Part shown: positions 1 through 5,390 of the stretch, one piece after another
Layout: every line of letters begins with the position of its first letter
How positions within the stretch are numbered: position 1 is the first letter of the stretch
DNA from: an uncultured Lachnospiraceae bacterium
Lineage (GTDB): Bacteria > Bacillota > Clostridia > Lachnospirales > Lachnospiraceae
Length of the DNA stretch: 5,390 nt
Direction: 5' to 3'
NCBI GenBank assembly: GCA_900313745.1
Contig: OMSM01000144.1
Location: forward strand, 1-5,390
The notes under the pieces: model-generated
What the model saw: the letters and a program-made list of their open reading frames with translations, nothing else
Databases searched by the model: none
Told to the model about the DNA's origin: nothing
Translations under genes and position numbers: made by a program

Positions 1-4
1 GTTC

Positions 5-78
5 TGCGACCAACAGGGATCGAACCTGTGACCTCCCGCACGTCAAGCGGACGCTCATCCCAGCTGAGCTATGATCGC
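5..78 (-). tRNA. tRNA-Val (anticodon GAC)
   Basis: The minus strand folds into a complete 74-nt cloverleaf. The acceptor stem is GCGATCA/TGGTCGC (one G-U pair), the D arm is GCTC/GAGC, and the anticodon stem is TCCGC/GCGGG around the loop TTGACGT. The variable region is AGGTC, and the T arm is ACAGG/CCTGT with loop TTCGATC. The anticodon is GAC, which reads the valine codons GUC and GUU. The discriminator base is A. The next bases are GAAC, so the CCA end is not encoded and must be added by tRNA nucleotidyltransferase. It lies just downstream of the aquaporin terminator on the same strand and has its own promoter-like sequence, so it is probably a separate transcript. The window ends four bases past the tRNA, so further tRNA genes could follow. 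Confidence 0.95.
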
Positions 79-93
79 ATCAGAACAATAGAT

Positions 94-121
94 ATCTTAT
101 CACATATTTTATTTTTGGCAA
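94..121 (-). promoter_or_regulatory. Predicted sigma-A promoter of the tRNA-Val gene
   Basis: On the minus strand a TTGCCA box (116-121) and a TAAGAT box (94-99) are separated by 16 bp. They match the TTGACA/TATAAT consensus at five and four of six positions. Initiation about 8 bases past the -10 box would give a leader of about eight nucleotides before the mature tRNA 5' end at 78. The spacer is A/T-rich. The site sits between the aquaporin terminator and the tRNA, as expected for an independent tRNA promoter. Read from consensus only. Confidence 0.6.
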
Positions 122-135
122 GCCTTTTTCTTCAG

Positions 136-168
136 AAAAACAGATGGACGCTAAACCGCGTCCATCTG
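136..168 (-). terminator. Rho-independent terminator of the aquaporin gene
   Basis: A perfect 11-bp inverted repeat, CAGATGGACGC (minus strand 168-158) and GCGTCCATCTG (151-141), encloses a 6-nt loop. On the minus strand it is followed directly by TTTTT (140-136) and a further T-rich stretch. It starts about 36 bp downstream of the aquaporin stop codon and upstream of the tRNA promoter. This is a textbook intrinsic terminator for transcription arriving from the right. Confidence 0.92.
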
Positions 169-204
169 CGTAAATCAAACTGTTTCTGTTCTATTATTTA
201 TTTA

Positions 205-939
205 TTATTCCGCCTTTGCCTCCTCAGGCTCCCCAGCTTCTGCCGGAGCTTCCTCCGCGTTCAGGAACTTGGTAAAGCAGAGCCCTGCAAGTGCCGCGCC
301 GGCAAGAGGCGCAACAATGAACAGCCAAACCTGGCGAAGTGCGGTGCCGCCGGCCAGAAGTGCGGGGCCGAAGGAACGGGCAGGGTTGACGGAGGTCCCG
401 GTGAAGGGAATGCCCAGAATGTGAATCAGCGTCAGCGTGAGGCCGATCACCAGGCCGGCAATGTTGGAATACTCAGGTTTGGAGGTCACATTCAGGATCA
501 GGAGAACGAATACGAAGGTAAGTACGACTTCCACGATAAAGGCAACACCGCCGGGGGTCCCAAGCGCGCTGGCCTCACCGAAGCCGTTGGTCCCGAGCGA
601 AGCGTTGCTTCCGAAGAAGAGAACGAGCAGATCCGCTCCGAACAAGCCGCCGAGGAACTGGGCGAGAATATATCCGAGGAAATCCTTCTTATCCAGCTTT
701 CCGGCAATGAACACTCCCAGAGAAACCGCAGGATTGATGTGGCATCCGGAAATACCGCCTATTGTATACGCCATTGCGACGATGCTTAAGCCGAAGGCGA
801 AGGCGATAAGAAGCGTGGTGAGTGCGAGCGGAACGGCCTCCCCGTTTGCTCCTGCCAGGCTGTTTGCGGCAACCGCGCTGCCGCAGCCGAACAATACCAG
901 CACCGCTGTGCCGATAAACTCCGCAATGTATTTCTTCAT
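205..939 (-). CDS. aqpZ: Aquaporin Z-type water channel (MIP family)
   Basis: This 244-residue major intrinsic protein should form a tetrameric six-helix channel in the cytoplasmic membrane. Both half-helix NPA signatures are present: HINPAVS with N69-A71, and TSVNPARS with N185-A187. The aromatic/arginine selectivity positions aligned with E. coli AqpZ are F49, H173, T182 and R188. Those residues are typical of water-selective channels; glycerol facilitators usually have a small residue at the His position and a longer chain, so water is the best substrate call. The start ATG at 939 is supported by GAAGGGAG just upstream. After the last helix, residues 228-244 form an Ala/Glu/Pro-rich acidic tail of unknown role. 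A strong terminator follows, and a TATAAA-like box lies at 991-996, but I see no convincing -35 partner. It is probably transcribed alone or by read-through from the ThuA-like gene. Confidence 0.93.
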   Translation of the reverse strand: MKKYIAEFIGTAVLVLFGCGSAVAANSLAGANGEAVPLALTTLLIAFAFGLSIVAMAYTIGGISGCHINPAVSLGVFIAGKLDKKDFLGYILAQFLGGLFGADLLVLFFGSNASLGTNGFGEASALGTPGGVAFIVEVVLTFVFVLLILNVTSKPEYSNIAGLVIGLTLTLIHILGIPFTGTSVNPARSFGPALLAGGTALRQVWLFIVAPLAGAALAGLCFTKFLNAEEAPAEAGEPEEAKAE

Positions 940-954
940 AAGCTGCTCCCTTCT

Positions 955-976
955 CCAATACTGTCTGAAATATTGG
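955..976 (-). other. Inverted repeat abutting the aqpZ ribosome binding site
   Basis: On the minus strand CCAATA (976-971) and TATTGG (960-955) form a 6-bp inverted repeat around a 10-nt loop. It is followed within a few bases by the GAAGGGAG ribosome binding site of the aquaporin gene. It could be an operator or a weak leader hairpin, but an AT-rich 6-bp stem is near what chance gives. The rest of the 175-bp gap between the ThuA-like gene and aqpZ holds the hairpin at 1051-1090 and an AT-rich stretch around 981-1000. Confidence 0.25.
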
Positions 977-1050
977 CCAAGAACTGAATATTTATACTTC
1001 TATTCTGTCACTGCGCCCTGTTTTTTGCAAGAAACAATGCGGTAAAATAG

Positions 1051-1090
1051 TCCGGCAGCCGCCCCCTTCCGATCGGGAACAGCTGCCGGA
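1051..1090 (-). terminator. Hairpin downstream of the ThuA-like gene, probable terminator
   Basis: A perfect 9-bp G+C-rich inverted repeat, TCCGGCAGC (minus strand 1090-1082) and GCTGCCGGA (1059-1051), closes a 22-nt interior that can itself pair (TTCC with GGAA around CGATC). It begins about 25 bp after the ThuA-like stop codon. The sequence that follows on the minus strand is CTATTTTACC, a poor U tract, so termination may be partial or factor-assisted and some read-through into aqpZ is possible. Confidence 0.55.
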
Positions 1091-1114
1091 TTACGTGTCT
1101 GACAGTTCCGGGTA

Positions 1115-1774
1115 TTACTTCTCTCCCGCCGCCCAATGGAGTGCGTTGACGAGAAGTTTCTGGAAATTCTCATTTGTCCACACCGCAAGTGTGTGTCCGG
1201 GGGTAATCACCGCGACTCGCCCGTCACCGATTCTCCTGGTGTATCCGGCCGCCTGCACGCCGCCCTCCGGTGAACGGGACTCAAGGAAGATATCCGCATC
1301 CACGGCAACATCGGAGAGCATGTAATGCTCGTCTCTCTCGGTGAAATCCTCCACCCCCTCGGTGAGTTCGTTAGTTTTGACCACTTTGTACTCCACAGGG
1401 CAGCGAAGAGGATGCCCTATGAACCAGTTGCCGTTTAAAGCGTAATACGCGGGCAGCGCATCCTTGCCGATGCAGTTCGCCGCGTGAAGGAAAACCATTC
1501 CGTGTCCTTCCCTGAGATAGTCGCCGAATTCCTCTCCTCTTACCTCGGTAACGCCATCCTCATACCACGGCGCGCTGTTGAAGGAAGCGACCGCGTTCCC
1601 TTTGGCGATGACAATCACATCATAGGCGCGGATGAACTCCGGGGTCAGGATATCCTTGGCAGCTTCAACAAAATCCATCTCAATTCCGTCAAGCTTGTTT
1701 CCAAAGGAATCCAGGCCTCTCCTTATGACTTCCATGGGGTGCCACACGTCACCGGCAATAAAAAGAACCTTCAT
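1115..1774 (-). CDS. ThuA-family (trehalose utilization-like) protein
   Basis: This is a 219-residue cytoplasmic protein with a flavodoxin/class I glutamine amidotransferase-like fold, assigned to the ThuA family. Supporting signs are the first strand KVLFIAGDVWHP, the AYDVIVIAKG strand near residue 50, the GHGMVFLHAAN turn near residue 91 (where the amidotransferase nucleophile Cys would sit and is absent, as in this family), the FTERDEHY segment near 145, and GRVAVITPGHT with a following Trp near 186. ThuA homologues are tied to trehalose and 3-keto-sugar metabolism in rhizobia, but the activity of most members, including this one, is not known from sequence. Start choice: the frame opens at a GTG (1777) directly before ATG (1774). 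AAAGGAG lies 5 nt from the ATG but only 2 nt from the GTG, so I choose the ATG. It lies about 100 bp downstream of the PurF-like gene, and a hairpin follows it. Confidence 0.85.
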   Translation of the reverse strand: MKVLFIAGDVWHPMEVIRRGLDSFGNKLDGIEMDFVEAAKDILTPEFIRAYDVIVIAKGNAVASFNSAPWYEDGVTEVRGEEFGDYLREGHGMVFLHAANCIGKDALPAYYALNGNWFIGHPLRCPVEYKVVKTNELTEGVEDFTERDEHYMLSDVAVDADIFLESRSPEGGVQAAGYTRRIGDGRVAVITPGHTLAVWTNENFQKLLVNALHWAAGEK

Positions 1775-1793
1775 CACTTCTCCTTTCAGATAG

Positions 1794-1834
1794 ACGGTCC
1801 GGGGACCGTGAGGACGGTTCTCTGACGGGAACCG
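1794..1834. repeat. Two tandem hairpins with GGACGGTTC-like arms
   Basis: Two adjacent inverted repeats fill the gap between the PurF-like and ThuA-like genes. The first is ACGGTCC (1794-1800) with GGACCGT (1803-1809), realistically a 6-bp stem with a 4-nt loop. The second is CGGTTC (1815-1820) with GAACCG (1829-1834), with an 8-nt loop. The arms resemble each other, and GGACGGTTCTCT resembles dispersed REP-like palindromes I recall from Clostridia genomes; that resemblance is from memory and unverified. The first hairpin ends about 6 bp upstream of the ThuA-like ribosome binding site. There is no U tract, so neither looks like an intrinsic terminator. Alternative roles are mRNA stabilisation or an attenuating leader structure. 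Confidence 0.5.
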
Positions 1835-1873
1835 CCATGTACGGAATTAGCTGTGCTGATGCACCGCTTATTC

Positions 1874-3298
1874 CTACTCCTTGCCGCTCCAGCAGTAGGT
1901 GCACAGCTTGCAGGGCTCAAGCCCGATCGCCTCGATCATGTCATCAAGGCGGTGATAGTGAAGCGAGGTGAAGTTCATCTCCTTCCGGATCGCTTCAAGC
2001 ATCGCCTCGTACTCCTCCGAATCCGGATCGGTGTATCTGGTGAGCGTCTCCTCCGTCGGCTCCTTTGTCCCTTCAAGACGCTCGATCACCCTTCTCGTGA
2101 TCAGTTCCTCCTCAGAGCTCGAGCGGGAGAAGTTGAGGTACTTGCAGCCGAAAACGAGCGGCGGACAGGCGGGCCTGATATGAACCTCCTTCGCTCCGTT
2201 GCGGTATAAATACTCCGTGGTTTCCCTCAGCTGGGTTCCGCGAACGATGGAATCGTCAATAAGCAGCAGTTTCCGCCCCTCAATCAGCTCCTTGATCGGA
2301 ATAAGCTTCATCTTCGCGATGAGGTTCCTCCGGCTCTGGATGGTGGGCATAAACGATCTCGGCCAGGTGGGCGTATATTTCACAAACGGGCGCGAATACG
2401 GCACACCGGAGGCATTGGAATATCCTACCGCATGGGCGACCCCGGAATCCGGAACACCGGCCACGATGTCCGGATGAGTTTTGCCTTTCGCAATATCGCG
2501 CATCGCCAGGTGCCTGCCGCAGCTGTAGCGCACATCGTCCACATTTCGCTTCTCATAGGTCGACGCCGGGAATCCGTAGTAGATCCAGAGAAACGTGCAG
2601 ATCCTCATGTGTTCCATGGGCGGCGCGACCGTCTCCACCCCGTCGGGGGTGATGAACACGACCTCCGCCGGTCCCAGTTCCCGGTTGAAACGGTATCCCA
2701 GGTTCAGATAGGAAAAACTTTCGAAGCAGACGCAGTAACCGAGATCCTTGCGGCCGATCTGCACCGGAGTCCTCCCGAACTTGTCCCTCGCCGCGTAGAT
2801 GCCCTCCTTTGTGAGAAGGAGCATGGTCATCGAGCCTCGGATGACCTCCTGGGCGTAGCGGATTCCCTCAACGATCGAGCTTTTCGTGTTGATCAGCGCG
2901 GCTGTCAGCTCGGTAGGGTTGATCTCACCGCCGCTCATCTCCTGGAAATGAGAGAAACCGTTGTTAAACAGCTTATCCGAGAGCTCTTTGATGTTGTTTA
3001 CCTTGCCGACGGTCGTAATCGCGTAGGTGCCAAGGTGGGAGCGCACGATCAGGGGCTGAGGCTCGTAGTCTGAGATACACCCGATGCCAAGGTTTCCCTT
3101 CATTTTGAGGATATCGTCGTCAAATTTGGGGCGGAAATTGGAGCTTTCTATATTGTGAATCGCTCTGTCAAAGCCCTTCTCCCGGTCGTAAACCGCAAGC
3201 CCGGCACGCTTTGTCCCCAGGTGGGAATGATAATCCGTCCCGTAGAACAGATCGAAAACACAGTCTGTACGCAGCGCAGCTCCGAAAAAACCACCCAT
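1874..3298 (-). CDS. PurF-like amidophosphoribosyltransferase homologue with a degenerate glutaminase domain
   Basis: This 474-residue protein has the two-domain PurF layout. PurF transfers glutamine-derived ammonia to PRPP in the first step of purine synthesis. The C-terminal phosphoribosyltransferase half is well kept: VPDSGVAHAVGY (282-293), the PRSFMPTIQSRR block (313-324), and the PRPP loop LLLIDDSIVRGTQ (344-356). Cysteines C234, C385, C466 and C469 fall in contexts matching the four [4Fe-4S] ligands of Bacillus subtilis PurF. The N-terminal half is altered. The mature N-terminal Cys nucleophile is Gly (MGGFFG instead of MCGIFG), the oxyanion HNG motif reads TVG (96-98), and the GHxRYST glutamine-binding segment reads GCISDYE (73-79). 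It should therefore not use glutamine; ammonia or another amine donor is possible, or a different role. GGAGG lies 6 nt before the ATG. It stands apart from any other purine gene here and follows the kinase gene by 119 bp. The family call is firm, the reaction is not, so I give no gene symbol. Confidence 0.88.
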   Translation of the reverse strand: MGGFFGAALRTDCVFDLFYGTDYHSHLGTKRAGLAVYDREKGFDRAIHNIESSNFRPKFDDDILKMKGNLGIGCISDYEPQPLIVRSHLGTYAITTVGKVNNIKELSDKLFNNGFSHFQEMSGGEINPTELTAALINTKSSIVEGIRYAQEVIRGSMTMLLLTKEGIYAARDKFGRTPVQIGRKDLGYCVCFESFSYLNLGYRFNRELGPAEVVFITPDGVETVAPPMEHMRICTFLWIYYGFPASTYEKRNVDDVRYSCGRHLAMRDIAKGKTHPDIVAGVPDSGVAHAVGYSNASGVPYSRPFVKYTPTWPRSFMPTIQSRRNLIAKMKLIPIKELIEGRKLLLIDDSIVRGTQLRETTEYLYRNGAKEVHIRPACPPLVFGCKYLNFSRSSSEEELITRRVIERLEGTKEPTEETLTRYTDPDSEEYEAMLEAIRKEMNFTSLHYHRLDDMIEAIGLEPCKLCTYCWSGKE

Positions 3299-3417
3299 AT
3301 AAATCCTCCATTCTCTTTATAGCCTGATGAACGGTGATAAATGCAGCTAAGTCATTTTATCATCCCTGCGTTCGATACCCAAAAGAGAAAAGTCCGGAGG
3401 ATACGGGCAAAAATGCG
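3299..3417. other. Intergenic gap between the kinase and PurF-like genes
   Basis: This 119-bp gap holds the PurF-like ribosome binding site (GGAGG on the minus strand, 3305-3309). A TATAAA-like box lies about 10 bp upstream of it, near 3316-3321, with no good -35 partner at 16-18 bp; CTGCAT at 19 bp is the closest. I see no intrinsic terminator for the kinase gene and no structured riboswitch, so read-through from the SIS-kinase pair into the PurF-like gene is plausible. Confidence 0.4.
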
Positions 3418-4335
3418 TCAAATTGCACAAAGCTTAAGCGCCATTTCCGCCGCTCCTTCCACCGCAGTGAGAGACGGCCTCATGACCTGGCAGGCCGGAT
3501 AAAGCTCATGGGCCAGTGTGCAGAAGGTCTCGAAATACACAGGGGATTTCAGGATGGTGCTTCCCCACACCGCCACCTTGAAGTCCGGCTGACGCCTGTC
3601 AATCCCCGACAAGGTGACGATGTCCTTAAGAAGTCCTGCCACCTCTGCGGCAGCGCGCTTAAGAAGCCCGACGGCGGCCTCGTCTCCAGCCGCAGCGGCA
3701 CGGTCGACGCCCGCGCCAAGCTGAGGGATCTTTCCGCTTATTGCCATGTCACAGAGATCTTTTCTTCCGTTAATTCCTGTGATCTTCAGGATCTCATGAA
3801 TCAGCTCGCCTTCCGGGACCAGACCGTCATACCACCGGCCGAGATAGTTAAGCGCGGACTTGTCAATCCACTGGCCTGAGCCTTCGTCGCCGAACATTCC
3901 GTTCGGCCATCCGCCGGTCCTGACCAGCTCCCCGTTCTCATCAAACCCGCAGGCGATGGAGCCGGTCCCTGAGAGAACGAGGACTCCGTCACCGCCGGTT
4001 ACGGTCCTTAAGGCCAGCTCGGCGTCGTTGATTATCTTCACCGGGCAGGAAAAGCCGATATCCTCCGAGTAGATGGCGGTAACCTCCGTCTCGTCTTCCG
4101 GACTGTCAATTCCTGTCGAACCGCACACAATGTACAGGCAGTCCTCCGGTTTGCCGCCGAACGAGTCGAGAAGAGCGGCCAGATTCTCCCGGATCCTGCG
4201 GGCACTCTCCTCCCTCCGGAAGCGATAGTGGCTTGCGACCTGTCCCTCCATCTCGCCGAGGAGTGCTCCGTCAGGAGACAGAGCGCGCATGCGGTAATGG
4301 GTTCCCCCGCTGTCAATTCCTATACAGTAGTTCAT
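3418..4335 (-). CDS. BadF/BcrA-type ATPase, N-acetylglucosamine/N-acetylmuramate kinase-like
   Basis: This 305-residue ASKHA-fold enzyme is predicted to phosphorylate an (N-acetyl)amino sugar with ATP in the cytoplasm. Motifs appear in the expected order: the phosphate-1 loop DSGGTHYRMR (8-17), a connecting NDAELAL with the likely catalytic base D104 (103-109), phosphate-2 LSGTGS (121-126), the GGWPNGMFGDEGSG segment (141-154), and an adenosine-binding WGSTILKS (257-264) where relatives usually have GG or GS. The length is typical of the family, which includes eukaryotic NAGK and the clostridial MurNAc/GlcNAc kinase MurK. Substrate cannot be fixed from sequence; GlcNAc, MurNAc and glucosamine all remain open. 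The ATG overlaps the upstream SIS stop codon (TGATG), and GGAGG lies 7 nt before it, so translation is probably coupled. The pairing with a sugar-phosphate SIS enzyme supports amino-sugar catabolism. Confidence 0.87.
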   Translation of the reverse strand: MNYCIGIDSGGTHYRMRALSPDGALLGEMEGQVASHYRFRREESARRIRENLAALLDSFGGKPEDCLYIVCGSTGIDSPEDETEVTAIYSEDIGFSCPVKIINDAELALRTVTGGDGVLVLSGTGSIACGFDENGELVRTGGWPNGMFGDEGSGQWIDKSALNYLGRWYDGLVPEGELIHEILKITGINGRKDLCDMAISGKIPQLGAGVDRAAAAGDEAAVGLLKRAAAEVAGLLKDIVTLSGIDRRQPDFKVAVWGSTILKSPVYFETFCTLAHELYPACQVMRPSLTAVEGAAEMALKLCAI

Positions 4336-5390
4336 CAGTGATCCTCCTGGTGTTTGGTGTGAACCGCGTCGCTCAGCTCCCTGAAGCGCTGATGGCCTGA
4401 CTGCGGATCCATTGCGGTAAGCCCGGGGATCAGCGCCCCGACCAGCTGGCAGGCGATACTCCGCTCAAAAGGCGAGGTATACCACTCCCCAGTGGTCTTC
4501 ACGACACAGTCTCTGGGATCTCCCGTCTCCTCAGAGGTAATGGTGAAAACTGCTCCGCAGCGCTTTCTGTGGAACTCCGCCAGTGCACGGGTTCTCTGCG
4601 CGTCCGGATCGCTCTCCTCCGGAACGAAGTAGAATCCGGCCACCCGGTTGTCCAGGCAGCTCGCCGGGCCGTGCAGTGCTTCCTCGAAATCATATGCAAG
4701 CACGGGAATGAGCAGGGTCTCCATGATTTTGAGGCCGTCTTCCCTCGCGATCACCGCGTCAAGCTTCTTCCCGGTCATGAACACCGCATGCAGTCCTTTT
4801 AACAGATTGACATTGCGTTTAAACCATTCGTCGCTTGCCTCCACATTGCCGTCGAAATTCTCCCCGGCCTTCTCCAGCACTCCGACTATCTCCTGATACC
4901 GCTCTTCACTGATTCTTCCCAGCGCTTTTGCGGTCTCCAGTGCGGCGACATAGAGCTGGATGATTGTCACGATATACCCCTTCGTTTTAGGGCCCGCCAG
5001 CTCCTCACCGCACTCGAGGAGCTGCCATTTAGTTCCCATGGCATTGATATACCCTTTCTCACTTCCGGTGATCACAAGTGAAGGGTACATCGAATAGTCC
5101 TCAATTGCCTTTGATGTATTGGTGGAATTGCCCCCCTGGGATACGTAAATAAAGAGAGGCTTCATGCCGTGAACAGAAGGCATGTCAGACGCGGCACAGG
5201 CCCTCACCTCCTGACCAAGCACCATCTCCATAAACGGCGCTGCTGCCAGGCAGCCGTTAAGTGATGTCCCGCTCCCCACAAGGAACACCACATCAGGCAT
5301 GGTACTGCGGTACAGCTCCACGAAAGATTCCGAGATCGCCGCGCGGTTCTCCAGTACGTGCCGGTATGCCTGAGGGCTCTCCTTGATGTA
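4335..5390 (-). CDS. GlmS-like double-SIS sugar-phosphate isomerase/deaminase, 5' partial
   Basis: The reading frame stays open to the right edge with no start codon before it, so the first residues are missing; 351 residues are visible. The first visible residues, YIKESPQAYRHVLENR, resemble the usual N-terminal helix of this family, so probably only a few residues are lost. The frame also contains a GTG at 5319-5321, but starting there would remove this conserved helix. Two SIS domains follow. The first has FLVGSGTSLNG and the phosphosugar loop SQGGNSTNT (where GlmS has SQSGET), then AGPKTKGYI. The second starts around FMTGKKLDAV and carries EEALHGPAS, which matches the EL-K-HGP segment of GlmS. 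There is no glutaminase domain, as in NagB-II, AgaS, FrlB and related deglycases. Likely reactions are isomerisation with deamination of a hexosamine 6-phosphate, or deglycation of an Amadori-type sugar-amine phosphate. Its tight coupling to the downstream sugar kinase supports a catabolic role. Confidence 0.87.
   Translation of the reverse strand, partial: YIKESPQAYRHVLENRAAISESFVELYRSTMPDVVFLVGSGTSLNGCLAAAPFMEMVLGQEVRACAASDMPSVHGMKPLFIYVSQGGNSTNTSKAIEDYSMYPSLVITGSEKGYINAMGTKWQLLECGEELAGPKTKGYIVTIIQLYVAALETAKALGRISEERYQEIVGVLEKAGENFDGNVEASDEWFKRNVNLLKGLHAVFMTGKKLDAVIAREDGLKIMETLLIPVLAYDFEEALHGPASCLDNRVAGFYFVPEESDPDAQRTRALAEFHRKRCGAVFTITSEETGDPRDCVVKTTGEWYTSPFERSIACQLVGALIPGLTAMDPQSGHQRFRELSDAVHTKHQEDH

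Noticed and set aside
5..78. tRNA-Asp, because the plus strand shows gtc at the anticodon position
   Set aside because: The cloverleaf is on the minus strand, where the anticodon reads GAC (valine).
28..789. A 253-codon plus-strand open frame
   Set aside because: It overlaps the tRNA, runs through the terminator, and is antisense to most of aqpZ. Its translation is Arg/Gly/Glu-rich low complexity with no recognisable domain.
437..1045. A 202-codon plus-strand open frame across aqpZ
   Set aside because: It is antisense to aqpZ and its promoter region, and no domain is recognisable.
2432..3073. A 213-codon plus-strand open frame inside the PurF-like gene
   Set aside because: It is fully antisense to a clearly conserved coding region. 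Its Arg/His/Val-rich composition is typical of a shadow frame, and no ribosome binding site is evident.
1874..3298. Calling the PurF-like gene a pseudogene
   Set aside because: The frame is intact over 474 codons with a good ribosome binding site, and the PRPP and Fe-S motifs are conserved. The altered residues are confined to the glutaminase site.
3299..3417. Purine riboswitch or PurR box upstream of the PurF-like gene
   Set aside because: I found no purine-aptamer core. A single CGAAC-containing stretch near 3370 has no correctly spaced inverted partner.
4335..5321. Starting the SIS gene at the internal GTG at 5321
   Set aside because: The frame is open to the window edge, and the preceding 23 codons encode a family-typical N-terminal helix, so the gene is 5' partial instead.

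Overview
The window looks like a piece of a Firmicutes chromosome, most likely a Clostridia/Lachnospiraceae-type gut or rumen bacterium. This is inference from strong GGAGG-type ribosome binding sites, a tRNA gene without an encoded CCA end, a moderately high G+C content, and the kinds of protein present. Every supported gene lies on the minus strand, so transcription runs from the right edge to the left. I see no mobile element gene, CRISPR array or rRNA.

Layout in transcription order. (1) A GlmS-type double-SIS sugar-phosphate protein, cut at its 5' end by the window edge (4335-5390). (2) A BadF/BcrA-type ATPase of the N-acetylglucosamine/N-acetylmuramate kinase group (3418-4335). Its start codon overlaps the SIS stop codon in a TGATG junction, so the two form one translationally coupled unit. 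(3) After 119 bp, a 474-residue PurF homologue (1874-3298). It keeps the phosphoribosyltransferase domain and the iron-sulfur cysteines, but its glutaminase active site is gone. (4) After about 100 bp holding two tandem GGACGGTTC-like hairpins, a ThuA-family protein (1115-1774), followed by a hairpin that may be a terminator. (5) An AqpZ-type water channel (205-939), followed by a textbook rho-independent terminator. (6) A tRNA-Val with anticodon GAC (5-78), which has its own recognisable promoter.

How the genes may work together. The kinase and SIS protein are the clearest functional pair: phosphorylation of an amino sugar (or sugar amine), then isomerisation, deamination or deglycation of the sugar phosphate. 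ThuA-like proteins are often found with sugar catabolism genes, which fits the context. The PurF-like protein is the odd member: without a glutaminase it would need free ammonia or another amine to act on PRPP. Its place directly downstream of a possibly ammonia-releasing SIS enzyme is suggestive, but the link is speculative. The aquaporin and tRNA look like independent housekeeping units.
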